DNA of 64,000 nt from the NCBI RefSeq assembly GCF_002007105.1, contig NZ_MVBC01000012.1, positions 124,001-188,000 of the forward strand, in the 5' to 3' direction. The notes beneath the pieces were generated by a model. That model was not told the DNA's origin. It searched no databases and worked only from the letters and a program-made list of their open reading frames with translations. This stretch comes from Hymenobacter sp. CRA2 (lineage in GTDB: Bacteria > Bacteroidota > Bacteroidia > Cytophagales > Hymenobacteraceae). Position 1 is the first letter of the stretch; each line of letters starts with the position of its first letter. This document shows positions 17,862-25,720 of this stretch, piece after piece. The position numbers and the translations under genes were made by a program.

Positions 17862-18457
17862 TACACATTTTCGAACACGTCGTCCCAGGCCAGGATCAGC
17901 CCCGGCAACATGTGCACCGGTACTTCGCAGGGTTCGGCGTACTCGCCCTGTAGCTGGTACTGCCCCTCAATCAGCAGGTAGACGACGATGTTCTTCAGGC
18001 CGGGCGTGACCATCCAGTACTCGCGCACGCCGGTTTCCTCGTAGAGGTCGAACTTGGTTTTGGTGTCGTGGGCGGTATTGCCGGGCGAAAGGATTTCGAT
18101 AATCCAGTCGGGCGCGCCCAGGCAGCCACGCACATCGAGTTTTTGCGGGTCGCAGATGATACAGATATCGGGCTGCACCACCGTTTCCACCGCTGCGTCG
18201 CCGTTGGGCGTGGCCCGGCTCAAGCGCACGTCAAATGGTGCTGCGTATGCCCGGCAGGTTTTGCCACGTAGGGCTGGCTTCACCAAGCCGATGATATTGG
18301 TGGTGACTTCCTGATGAGCGCGTAACGGAGCTGGGCTCATCAGGCGTACTTTGCCCCGAATAAGCTCCACTAGCTCGTCGAAGCGCCACGTCAGGTAGTC
18401 GGCGTAGGTATAGTGCTTGTTAGGATCGAGTTGGGAAACGCTGGTGACCGTCATCAT
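17861..18457 (-). CDS. Uma2 family (DUF820) endonuclease-like protein
   Basis: A 198-residue cytoplasmic protein of the Uma2/DUF820 group, a PD-(D/E)XK nuclease-like fold. Visible hallmarks are TYADYLTWRFDELVELIRGKV at the N-terminus, VVQPDICIICDP (the catalytic Asp strand), PDWIIEILSPGN (the E-x-S/K strand) and the late YWMVTPGLKNIVVY. No biological target is known for the family, which is expanded in Cyanobacteria and Hymenobacteraceae. It is divergent from pbpC with 90 bases between starts, and is probably unrelated to the neighbouring envelope genes. Confidence 0.85.
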   Translation of the reverse strand: MMTVTSVSQLDPNKHYTYADYLTWRFDELVELIRGKVRLMSPAPLRAHQEVTTNIIGLVKPALRGKTCRAYAAPFDVRLSRATPNGDAAVETVVQPDICIICDPQKLDVRGCLGAPDWIIEILSPGNTAHDTKTKFDLYEETGVREYWMVTPGLKNIVVYLLIEGQYQLQGEYAEPCEVPVHMLPGLILAWDDVFENV

Positions 18458-18535
18458 GGTTCTGGCGCGGAAGATTCCGCGAAATATACGCTGAAAGCAG
18501 CCCGCCGATGGCGCGCAGTGCGCAGCGTGGCGCTG

Positions 18536-18543
18536 TATCTTGC
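18536..18543 (+). promoter_or_regulatory. Candidate -7 box of pbpC
   Basis: TATCTTGC lies only 4 bases before the pbpC ATG at 18548 and resembles the Bacteroidota -7 element TAnnTTTG. If used, the transcript would start at or next to the start codon. No clear -33 TTG is visible. Confidence 0.35.
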
Positions 18544-18547
18544 GGGC

Positions 18548-20899
18548 ATGAACAAGCGCCGCGGGCTGCGTTTTCTGGGCGGGTTGGCCATTTTAGCCTT
18601 GCTGCTGGCAGGGCTGGACTGGCTGTTTCCGCTGCCGCCCGTTCCGCCCGCCTCGCCCGTGGTGCTGGCCGCCGACGGCTCGGTGCTGCACGCTTACCTT
18701 TCGCCCGACCAGAAGTGGCGCCTGCCGGCCCAGCTGCGCGACATCACGCCCACGCTGCGCAAGGCCTTGGTGGCGAAAGAAGACCGGTGGTTTTACTGGC
18801 ATCCGGGCATCAACCCGGTGGCCTTGCTGCAGGCGGCCGCCCGCAACGCGCTGGGCCGGGGGCGCCGCACCGGGGCCAGCACCATCACCATGCAGGTAGC
18901 GCGGCTGCTGGAGCCCAAGGAGCGCACCGTGGGCGGCAAGCTGCAGGAAATGCTGCGCGCCCTGCAGCTGGAGGCCCATTATTCCAAGGACGAAATCCTG
19001 CAGCTGTACCTTAACCTGGTGCCCTACGGCTCCAACGTGGAAGGTGTAAAATCGGCTGCGCTGCTCTACTACGGCCAGCCCCCGCACTACCTCTCCCTGG
19101 CCCAGACGGTGACGCTGACCATCGTGCCGAACAACCCCACCGGGCTCACGCCGGGCCGGCACAACGCGGCGCTGCTGGCCGCGCGCAACAAGTGGCTGCG
19201 CCGCCTGGGCGCGCAGGGCGTATTTCCCGCCCGCGACATCGAAAACGCCCTGCTGGAGCCGCTGCTGGCCCGCCGCCAAAGCGCGCCGCAACTGGCCCCG
19301 CACCTTTCGCGCCGCCTGGTGCAGGACTTTTACCGCCAACGGGCGGCGCTTTCCCCGCTGGCGGGCGGCAATGGCGGCGTAACCTCCACGCTGGTGCGGG
19401 CCAAACAAGCCAAGGCCGAGGACCTGACGCGCCACTACGTGCGCCGGCTGGCCCCGCTGGGCATCACGCAGGCGGCCGTGCTGGTGGTCAACAACCGCAC
19501 CCGCGCCGTGGAAGCCTACGTGGGCTCGGCCGACTTCCGCGACGTGCTCAATCAGGGCCAGGTCGACGGCATCCGGGCCGTCCGCTCGCCGGGCAGTACC
19601 CTGAAGCCTCTGCTCTACGCCGTAGCCCTGGACCGCGGCTTGGTCACGCCCAAGCGCGTGCTGCCCGACGTGCCCACCAACTTCGGCGGTTTCCGGCCCG
19701 AAAACTTCGACAAGCGCTGCAACGGCGAAGTAACCTTGGAACGGGCCCTGGCTTTTTCGCTCAACATCCCGGCCGTGCACGTGCTGCAGCAGGTGGGCGT
19801 GGGCGAGTTTGCCCAGCAGCTGCGGCGCGCCGGCTTCCGCACGGTGGCGCGGCAGGCGCCGCAACTGGGGCTGAGCACCATTCTGGGCGGCTGCGGGGCT
19901 TCGCTGGAAGAGCTGGTGGGCGTGTACGCGGCCCTGGCCAACGGCGGGCGGTGCCAGCCGCTGCGGTTTTCGGCGCCGAGTGGCGCTGCAGCGCCGGCCC
20001 CGGAGACGCGGCTGGTATCGGAAGCTTCAGCCTTTCTGGTCACCGATATTCTGTCGCAGCTGGTGCGGCCCGACTTGCCGGTGGGCTACGAAAATGCCCT
20101 GCGCCTGCCGCGCATTGCCTGGAAAACCGGCACCAGCTACGGCCGCCGCGACGCGTGGAGCATCGGCTACAACCGCCACTACACCATCGGGGTGTGGGTG
20201 GGCAACTTCGGGGGGCAGGGCGCTCCGGCCCTCACCGGCACCGACGTGGCCACGCCCCTGCTCTTTGACCTGTTCAATACCCTGAGCTACAACGACGGCG
20301 GCGAGTGGTATGCCCCGCCCAAGGAGCTGGACTTCCGCCTGGTGTGCCCCGTGAGCGGGCAGGTGCCGGGCGAGCATTGCCCCGATCAGGTCATGGATTA
20401 CTTCCTGCCCGGCGTGTCCGACGTGCGCCGCTGCGAGCATCAGCAGGAGGTGTTTGTGTCGGCTGACGGGGCGGTGAGCTACTGCCGCGTGTGCCTGCCG
20501 GCCGCGGGCTACCGGCGCGTGCTTTATCCCAACTTCACGCCTGAGGTGCTGGCCTTCAAAGCGGCGCAGGGCCTGCCGCACGCCGTACGGCCACCGCATA
20601 ACCCCGCCTGCGCCGTCGTGCGCTCCGACGACGCGGACACCCAGGCCCCGCGCATCCTCTCGCCCACGCCCAACGCCGAGTACGCGCTGGAGCGCGGCAA
20701 CTCCCAGCAGCTGCAGCTGCGCTGCGCGGCCGCCAACGACGTGCGCCGGGTGTACTGGTACGCCAACGACCGGTTTGTGCAGGCCGCCGCGCCCACCGAG
20801 GCCGTGTTCATCCGGCCCGCGGCCGGGCCGCTGAAGATTTCCTGCGCCGATGACCACGGCCGCAACACCGACGTGCAGGTGCTGGTGCAGCGGCTCTAA
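18548..20899 (+). CDS. pbpC: Penicillin-binding protein 1C
   Basis: A 783-residue bifunctional peptidoglycan synthase anchored by one N-terminal helix. The GT51 glycosyltransferase domain has its catalytic Glu in VAKEDRWF (E78) and GASTITMQVARLL. The transpeptidase domain shows S350-x-x-K353 in GSTLKPL, S404-L-N406, and K526-T-G528 in KTGTSYGRRDAW. A C-terminal BiPBP_C beta-domain (about 695-783) marks it as PBP1C rather than 1A or 1B. The ATG at 18548 is preferred over an upstream in-frame start at 18413, which would run through the Uma2 start region. PBP1C and alpha-2-macroglobulin are a known genomic pair. Confidence 0.93.
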   Translation: MNKRRGLRFLGGLAILALLLAGLDWLFPLPPVPPASPVVLAADGSVLHAYLSPDQKWRLPAQLRDITPTLRKALVAKEDRWFYWHPGINPVALLQAAARNALGRGRRTGASTITMQVARLLEPKERTVGGKLQEMLRALQLEAHYSKDEILQLYLNLVPYGSNVEGVKSAALLYYGQPPHYLSLAQTVTLTIVPNNPTGLTPGRHNAALLAARNKWLRRLGAQGVFPARDIENALLEPLLARRQSAPQLAPHLSRRLVQDFYRQRAALSPLAGGNGGVTSTLVRAKQAKAEDLTRHYVRRLAPLGITQAAVLVVNNRTRAVEAYVGSADFRDVLNQGQVDGIRAVRSPGSTLKPLLYAVALDRGLVTPKRVLPDVPTNFGGFRPENFDKRCNGEVTLERALAFSLNIPAVHVLQQVGVGEFAQQLRRAGFRTVARQAPQLGLSTILGGCGASLEELVGVYAALANGGRCQPLRFSAPSGAAAPAPETRLVSEASAFLVTDILSQLVRPDLPVGYENALRLPRIAWKTGTSYGRRDAWSIGYNRHYTIGVWVGNFGGQGAPALTGTDVATPLLFDLFNTLSYNDGGEWYAPPKELDFRLVCPVSGQVPGEHCPDQVMDYFLPGVSDVRRCEHQQEVFVSADGAVSYCRVCLPAAGYRRVLYPNFTPEVLAFKAAQGLPHAVRPPHNPACAVVRSDDADTQAPRILSPTPNAEYALERGNSQQLQLRCAAANDVRRVYWYANDRFVQAAAPTEAVFIRPAAGPLKISCADDHGRNTDVQVLVQRL

Positions 20900-20933
20900 T
20901 GGCGTGGGCGGCTAATTACCTACTGCACGGGCT

Positions 20934-21410
20934 TTAAGGCTCGACCAGCAAACCGGCCGCCTGCTCCTGCTGTCGGGCCCGGATCAGCCACTCGGTAGCC
21001 TCACCTTCCTGGCTGGCGTAGTGAATCTGGTAGGGCAACTCTGCGTCGGCGGCTTCCTGCATGCGGCGGAAGCTCTCGGCATCGAGCAGGTGCAGAGGCG
21101 AAATGAGGTAGCTGAAGTACAGCCGGCCGTTCAGCTGCCGGGCCATTTCCGGGGCAAACTCATCGAACACCCAGCGCGTGGTGACGGGGCTGGAGCTAGG
21201 CCGGCGGCGGGCATCGAGCAGCCAGTAGCGGCAGCGCGGCTCGTTTACGTGCTCCAGGTGCCGGTACAGCCGGCGGATTTCGTCGTCGGTAGTTACGCTC
21301 AGCCAGCGCACGACCAGGATGTGCAAATCGGGGCGGTACGACAGCTCAACGAGCGGCGACGGGGAGGGCAGGCGCATGCGGGCAATGAGGAGTAGAAACT
21401 GCGGCCTCAT
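20934..21410 (-). CDS. STAS-like small protein of unknown function
   Basis: About 158 residues with alternating strands and helices: LVELSYRPDLHILVVRWLS, then IRRLYRHLEHVNEPRCRYWLLDARRR, FAPEMARQLNGRLYFSYLISP. The layout resembles the SpoIIAA/STAS-type proteins common in Hymenobacter, but this is inference. The start at 21410 is chosen because a near-consensus -7 box (AACTTTTG at 21434-21427) lies just upstream; in-frame ATGs at 21440 and 21464 would begin before it. It is divergent from the esterase gene. Confidence 0.6.
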   Translation of the reverse strand: MRPQFLLLIARMRLPSPSPLVELSYRPDLHILVVRWLSVTTDDEIRRLYRHLEHVNEPRCRYWLLDARRRPSSSPVTTRWVFDEFAPEMARQLNGRLYFSYLISPLHLLDAESFRRMQEAADAELPYQIHYASQEGEATEWLIRARQQEQAAGLLVEP

Positions 21411-21501
21411 ACGCAGAATGCCTCCGCAAAAGTTGAACATTGGCACCAAAAGCGCGTTTTTCATCCCGGCCCGGCTCCCAGGGCCGTTAACTCATCTTGT
21501 C

Positions 21502-22422
21502 ATGCGCACCCTGTTGCTGGCCCTGCTTGTGTCTACTGCTTCCCCGCTGCTGCTCCGCGCCCAAAGCGTAGAGCCCCTGTACTCCGGTACCATCCCCGAC
21601 TCCAAACCCAGCGACGTGAAGGAAACCAGCGTGACGCTGGCCAACGGCGGCGTGCGCATTTCCAACGTGGTGCAGCCCAACCTGACCGTATTTCGGGCGC
21701 CGGCCGACAAGGCCAACGGCACGGCCGTCATCGTGTGCCCGGGCGGTGGCTACGCCCGCCTCTCCATCGACCACGAGGGCTACGACGTGGCCAAGCGCCT
21801 GAACGAAATGGGCATCACGGCCTTCGTGCTGAAGTACCGCCTGCCCAACGACCAGAGCCAGCCCGACAAAACCATTGCCCCGCTGCTCGACGCGCAGCAG
21901 GCCATCCGGCTGGTGCGCCAGCGCGCGGCCAACTACGGCATCAACCCCGCCCGCGTGGGCATCCTGGGCTTCTCGGCCGGTGGCCACCTGGCCAGCACGG
22001 CCGGCACGCACTTCGCCCGGCCCGCGGGCGACGCCAGGGACAATACTTCCGTGCGGCCCGACTTTCAGGTGCTGCTTTACCCCGTCATCAGCTTTTCGGA
22101 TAGCCTGATGCACGCCGGCTCGCGCACCAACCTCCTTGGCGCCACGCCCACGCCCGAGCAAATCCGGCTTTACAGCAACGAGCTGCAGGTAACGGCCCAG
22201 ACGCCGCCCACCTTTCTGGTGCACGCCGCCGACGACAAGACGGTGAAAGTGCAGAACAGCCTGCGCTTCTACGAGGCCTGTCTGCACCACGGCGTGCCGG
22301 TGGAAATGCACCTATACCCCAAGGGCGGCCACGGCTTCGGGCTGAACAACAAGACTACCAAAGACGACTGGATGGGCCGCCTGCAGAACTGGCTCGACGC
22401 CAATGGCTGGCTGACGAAATAA
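21502..22422 (+). CDS. Exported alpha/beta hydrolase (acetyl-esterase type)
   Basis: A 306-residue protein with a signal peptide (RTLLLALLVSTASPLLLRA). The hydrolase core has the oxyanion-hole CPGGGYARL, the nucleophile elbow GFSAGG, the acid in HAADDKTV and the catalytic His in KGGHGFGL. The pattern matches the BD-FAE/acetylxylan-esterase-like family that removes acyl groups from carbohydrates in the periplasm. The start ATG at 21502 begins the signal peptide. A 60-base perfect palindrome follows the stop. Confidence 0.85.
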   Translation: MRTLLLALLVSTASPLLLRAQSVEPLYSGTIPDSKPSDVKETSVTLANGGVRISNVVQPNLTVFRAPADKANGTAVIVCPGGGYARLSIDHEGYDVAKRLNEMGITAFVLKYRLPNDQSQPDKTIAPLLDAQQAIRLVRQRAANYGINPARVGILGFSAGGHLASTAGTHFARPAGDARDNTSVRPDFQVLLYPVISFSDSLMHAGSRTNLLGATPTPEQIRLYSNELQVTAQTPPTFLVHAADDKTVKVQNSLRFYEACLHHGVPVEMHLYPKGGHGFGLNNKTTKDDWMGRLQNWLDANGWLTK

Positions 22423-22426
22423 ATTT

Positions 22427-22486
22427 TCAGCAGCACGTAAAAACCGCCTTAACACGCGTGTTAAGGCGGTTTTTACGTGCTGCTGA
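22427..22486. terminator. 60-base perfect palindrome, bidirectional terminator
   Basis: Both 30-base halves are exact reverse complements with no loop, centred at 22456/22457 and starting 5 bases after the esterase stop. The inner part AAAAACCGCC/GGCGGTTTTT has the form of an intrinsic terminator for either strand; the outer arms CAGCAGCACGT/ACGTGCTGCTG are extra. Confidence 0.85.
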
Positions 22487-22528
22487 GCTGGTGCGCCACG
22501 CGTTGTTTTGGCCCGTGTAACCTTCTTT

Positions 22529-22558
22529 TGGCTACACCAGTTTAGGGGCTTGTAGCCA
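22529..22558. promoter_or_regulatory. Inverted repeat upstream of the sigma-54 promoter
   Basis: Perfect 8-base arms TGGCTACA (22529-22536) and TGTAGCCA (22551-22558), centred about 46 bases before the predicted transcription start. It may be an enhancer-binding-protein site, although such sites usually lie further upstream. Confidence 0.4.
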
Positions 22559-22561
22559 GTT

Positions 22562-22578
22562 TTGGCACAGTGCTTGCA
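22562..22578 (+). promoter_or_regulatory. Candidate sigma-54 (RpoN) promoter
   Basis: TTGGCAC-N5-TTGCA matches the -24/-12 consensus (YTGGCAC-G-N4-TTGCW) with one mismatch and exact spacing. The predicted start point is near 22589, giving a 65-base leader to the glycine-zipper gene at 22654. A perfect inverted repeat lies directly upstream. Confidence 0.65.
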
Positions 22579-22653
22579 AAACCTGAGTCAGAAGTTGGAA
22601 ACAAAAGTTAACTGCCGGTTCCCTAACCAGAACCCCTAAACCGAGACCCAGCC

Positions 22654-23235
22654 ATGAAAAAGCTCCCGTATATCTTCAGCCTGCTGCTCGCCTTTGTGAT
22701 GCTCGCCCAGTCGGCCACGGTACAGGCTCAGAATAAAGTAAGCCCGCAAGCCAAAGGCGCCATCATCGGTGGCCTGGGCGGTGCCGCCGCCGGTGCCATC
22801 ATCAACAAGAAAAACCGCGTGGTGGGCGGTGCCGTGGGTGCCGCTGCCGGTGCCGGTACTGGTTACATGATTGGCCGCAACATCCAGAACAAGCGCAAGG
22901 CCCAAGCCGCTGAGGCCGCCCGCGTAGCCGCCGCTAACCGCGCCGAACGCGCTGAGCGCAGCGCCGCTGCCGCCCGCGCCGAGCGCAATGCCCTGGCCAA
23001 GCGCGCCGAAGCTGCCGAGCGCAAAGCAGCCCTGGCTCAAACGAACCAACAGCCGCAGATCCTGCAGCAGCAAGCGCTGCAGCCCGCGGGCCTGGCCGCT
23101 ACCGGCTTCGCCTCGGGTGCCCCGGCCATGATGTACAACACCAACAACATGGCGGGCGCTTACCTGCCGAACAACTCCTACGGCGACCGTTCGACCCCGT
23201 ACGCTTCCTCGGAAGTGCGCCGCAAGAGCTGGTAA
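22654..23235 (+). CDS. Glycine-zipper envelope protein with coiled-coil tail
   Basis: A 193-residue exported protein: signal peptide (KKLPYIFSLLLAFVMLAQSATVQA), then two glycine-zipper segments (GAIIGGLGGAAAGAIIN and VVGGAVGAAAGAGTGYMIG) at about residues 35-75, then an Ala/Arg/Glu-rich helix (about 78-130) that is a likely coiled coil, and a Gln/Asn-rich tail. Such proteins usually sit in the cell envelope and are stress induced. A candidate sigma-54 promoter precedes it and a terminator follows, so it is probably a single-gene unit. Exact function unknown. Confidence 0.8.
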   Translation: MKKLPYIFSLLLAFVMLAQSATVQAQNKVSPQAKGAIIGGLGGAAAGAIINKKNRVVGGAVGAAAGAGTGYMIGRNIQNKRKAQAAEAARVAAANRAERAERSAAAARAERNALAKRAEAAERKAALAQTNQQPQILQQQALQPAGLAATGFASGAPAMMYNTNNMAGAYLPNNSYGDRSTPYASSEVRRKSW

Positions 23236-23258
23236 GCGGCCGCTGAGCTGACCGTCCC

Positions 23259-23290
23259 CGAAAACCCAGGCCTTCGGGCCTGGGTTTTCG
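23259..23290 (+). terminator. Intrinsic terminator of the glycine-zipper gene
   Basis: A perfect 14-base stem (23259-23272 with 23277-23290) closed by a TTCG tetraloop, with TTTT in the descending arm, 23 bases after the stop codon. Confidence 0.85.
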
Positions 23291-23321
23291 CTTTCCCTCC
23301 TACTCCAACCAAAACCGTCCC

Positions 23322-23780
23322 ATGAAAGCATTTGCAGCCATTCTGCTGGCTTCCGCCCTCACCGCGGCGTGCACGAAAGAAGCCGAAAAGCCGGCCGTGA
23401 ACGTGCAAACCCTCGACCAGCAGTTCATCACCGCCTGGAACGCGCGCAACGCCATTCAGCTCGACACCCTGCTGGCCGACGACGTACACTTCCTGCAGGG
23501 CGAAGCCCACTACCAGGGCAAGTCGGAAGTATCCGACAAGTGGATCCGGGCCACGATGGGCACCATCGAGAACCTGCGCCTGAACGTGGCCACCTCCGCC
23601 AACGATGCCCAAACGGCCTTTGAAGGCGGCACCTACTCGGTGGATGTGCTGCCGGCCGGCCCGGGCCAGCCCAGCGGCATCGGCGAAGGCAACTTCGTGC
23701 TGATCTGGAAAAAGAACCCCAAAGGCCTCTGGAAACTTGGCTACGCCCAGCTGGAAGGCCTGCCGGTGCGCGCCCGATAG
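23322..23780 (+). CDS. NTF2/SnoaL-like lipoprotein
   Basis: A 152-residue lipoprotein; the lipobox LTAAC places the lipid Cys at residue 17. The mature part resembles the cone-shaped NTF2/SnoaL-type fold: LDQQFITAWNARNAIQLDTLLADDVHF, then GKSEVSDKWIRATM, and the closing strands GNFVLIWKKNPKGLWKLGYAQ. Proteins of this type in Bacteroidota are of unknown function (DUF4440-like). It lies between two terminators and is probably transcribed on its own. Confidence 0.75.
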   Translation: MKAFAAILLASALTAACTKEAEKPAVNVQTLDQQFITAWNARNAIQLDTLLADDVHFLQGEAHYQGKSEVSDKWIRATMGTIENLRLNVATSANDAQTAFEGGTYSVDVLPAGPGQPSGIGEGNFVLIWKKNPKGLWKLGYAQLEGLPVRAR

Positions 23781-23795
23781 CCGATTCTACTAGCT

Positions 23796-23855
23796 CGACA
23801 AACGCCAAACAGGCCCCGACCAACTAAGTGGTCGGGGCCTGTTTGGCGTTTGTCG
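23796..23855. terminator. Bidirectional terminator between convergent genes
   Basis: A perfect 27-base stem (23796-23822 with 23829-23855) and a 6-base loop between the NTF2-like lipoprotein gene and the convergent manganese catalase gene, whose stop is at 23865. Confidence 0.9.
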
Positions 23856-23864
23856 CCGGGCAAG

Positions 23865-24800
23865 CTATGCCTTGCTGCTGTCGCCGGAGCCGCCAAGCGG
23901 GCCGTGGCCGCCAGTGCCGCTGCCACTCATGGCGCCTTTCACCTTGTCGCTGACGGTGCCCATTGCAGCCCCCATGGTGGTCATCTGCTCGGTTTGGGCG
24001 TGGCCGCGCGGGTCGGGCGGAGCCAGCATCGGTACGCCGCCGATGGGCGCGGCCTTCACTACCTGGAACTCACCTTTGCCGTCGATAGACGGACCGCTGG
24101 TCCAGCGGCCACCCTCGGTGGTGTCGTTGCCGATGTAGGTGCTGACGAAGGCGTAGTTGAAGTTCTGGTTTTCCTCGCTCTGGGGGAAGCTGTTGGGGAT
24201 GGGGTGCGCGCCCAGGCCGCCAATTTCCTCCAGCACGGCCATCCACTGGTTCTGGTGCATGGTGTCGCGGGCGATGAGGAAGGCCAGCATGTCCTTCATG
24301 CCGGGGTCGTCGGTGGCTTCCCAGAGACGGGTGGCCAGCACGCGGCCGGTGGCTTCGGCCATCACGTTGGCGTGCATGTCGGCGGCGAGGTTGCCGCTGC
24401 CCACTACCCACGAGCCGTTGAACGGCACGCCGTTGGCGTCTACCGCCATGGCGGCCAGGCCCGACGACAGCACGTGGCGCGGGTCCATGCCGCCGAGAAC
24501 GGCGCCTACTACTTTGTCCTTGGCAAACTCATCCTGCACGCTCATCGGAGCGCCTTCCAGGTTCAGGGCCACGGCCGTGGCCAGCATCTCGATGTGGGAG
24601 ATTTCCTCGGTGCCAGTTTCCAGCAGCATGTTGCGGTACTTCACCGGGCCGCGGGCGCCCCAGCCCTGAAACAGGTACTGCAGGCACACGCGGATTTCGC
24701 CTTCGATGCCGCCGATGGCCTGCTGCAGCATGCGGGCAAACACGGGGTTGGGCTTATCGACCCGGACTTTGTACTGCAGTTCTCTATCGTGGTAGAACAT
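23865..24800 (-). CDS. Manganese catalase
   Basis: A 311-residue non-haem catalase that breaks down hydrogen peroxide at a di-manganese site. With the start at 24800 (MFYHDRELQY) the ligands fall at E35, E66, H69, E149 and H182, within one residue of the numbering in the Lactobacillus plantarum enzyme, which strongly supports this start over the ATG at 24839. Motifs are GIEGEIRV, TEEISHIEML, MAEATGR and DTMHQNQW. The C-terminal tail (about 275-311) is Gly/Ser-rich and probably disordered. It is usually stress or stationary-phase induced; no promoter is evident in the 221-base gap upstream. Confidence 0.93.
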   Translation of the reverse strand: MFYHDRELQYKVRVDKPNPVFARMLQQAIGGIEGEIRVCLQYLFQGWGARGPVKYRNMLLETGTEEISHIEMLATAVALNLEGAPMSVQDEFAKDKVVGAVLGGMDPRHVLSSGLAAMAVDANGVPFNGSWVVGSGNLAADMHANVMAEATGRVLATRLWEATDDPGMKDMLAFLIARDTMHQNQWMAVLEEIGGLGAHPIPNSFPQSEENQNFNYAFVSTYIGNDTTEGGRWTSGPSIDGKGEFQVVKAAPIGGVPMLAPPDPRGHAQTEQMTTMGAAMGTVSDKVKGAMSGSGTGGHGPLGGSGDSSKA

Positions 24801-25021
24801 AACGTGAAAGGGGTTTTGGATGTGGTGTTGTAGCCCCATCGTTGGGGACGTAGGCTACCTGTACGCCCCTTGCACTCCTTCAAGCCAATGAAAAAACCCG
24901 CATTTCGCGGTGGTTTACCGCCACTGCATCCGGATTAATACGTACCGGAGGCGGTTACTAAAAGGTAATTCTGAAGAAATTCTGTTTTCCTCCCCCGGTA
25001 TTGTTGAGTATGCTCAGCGCT

Positions 25022-25432
25022 TCAGGTATCGGCTACGTGCGATAAGTACTCTTCCCCGTCGTACACCGGCGCCAGGTTCTGTTCCTCCTCTTCGGTGAAC
25101 AACCTCGACCGGATCAGGAACCGAACGCCCAGCGGAATTTCCAGCGAGAAACTGGCGCCGCGGCCCTTGGTCACATCCACCGTGAGCAAGGTGTGCTTCC
25201 AGTACTCAAACTGCGCCGCGCTCATGAAAAAGTCGCAGCCGTGGATGCGGCCCAGCCACACGTCGTTGGTGCTGACGCGAAACTCGCCCGCCGGAAAGCA
25301 CATCGGCGAGGAGCCGTCGCAGCAGCCGCCACTCTGGTGAAACATCAGCGGGCCGTGCTCGTCGCGCAGCACATCAATGGTGGCCTCGGCGGCAGTGGTA
25401 ACGAGCACGCGGGGCGTGGGAGTAGCAGACAT
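25022..25432 (-). CDS. DUF779 family protein
   Basis: A 136-residue soluble protein with the DUF779 signatures LMFHQSGGCCDGSSPMCFP (three Cys in a cluster), IHGCDFFMSAAQFEYWKHT and a strand-rich core. Its function is unproven, but members are commonly encoded next to aldehyde dehydrogenases of the AcoD/acetaldehyde type, as here (289 bases downstream of the dehydrogenase on the same strand). A role in coping with reactive aldehydes is likely. Confidence 0.9.
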   Translation of the reverse strand: MSATPTPRVLVTTAAEATIDVLRDEHGPLMFHQSGGCCDGSSPMCFPAGEFRVSTNDVWLGRIHGCDFFMSAAQFEYWKHTLLTVDVTKGRGASFSLEIPLGVRFLIRSRLFTEEEEQNLAPVYDGEEYLSHVADT

Positions 25433-25641
25433 AGATGTCGGGTGGGATTAGCAGAACACAGGACCAATGCTCAGCAGGCCGTGCTGACGCCGTAAGGGGC
25501 GGGCACGGCCTGCGGCGGCACAAAGCGCGGGGCAGCGTGGCTCGGGGGCGAAGTACCGGCCGGGCCGGGTGCGCCTACAGAAGGCAGGCGCCCTGGGCCC
25601 GGACCGGTATCAGCGCGCCCCCACGCGCTGAGAGGTGAGTG

Positions 25642-25710
25642 GTGAGGTGGTGAAATGGTGAGTACTGTTCTGAATACAGGAACATCAAACTCACCAATTC
25701 ACCACCTCAC
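25642..25710 (-). terminator. Hairpin of GTGAG words after the aldehyde dehydrogenase
   Basis: A 22-base stem with one mismatch (25642-25663 with 25689-25710) directly after the stop of the dehydrogenase at 25721. The arms are built from repeated GGTGAG/GTGGTGA words. There is no strong T run, so it may work as a terminator or 3' stabiliser between the dehydrogenase and DUF779. The rest of the 288-base gap (25433-25720) is GC-rich with nothing else recognised. Confidence 0.65.
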
Positions 25711-25720
25711 TATTTCACTG

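Noticed and set aside
18413-18547. Upstream extension of pbpC
   Set aside because: It would overlap the divergent Uma2 start and put a hydrophilic leader before the membrane anchor; the ATG at 18548 fits the family.
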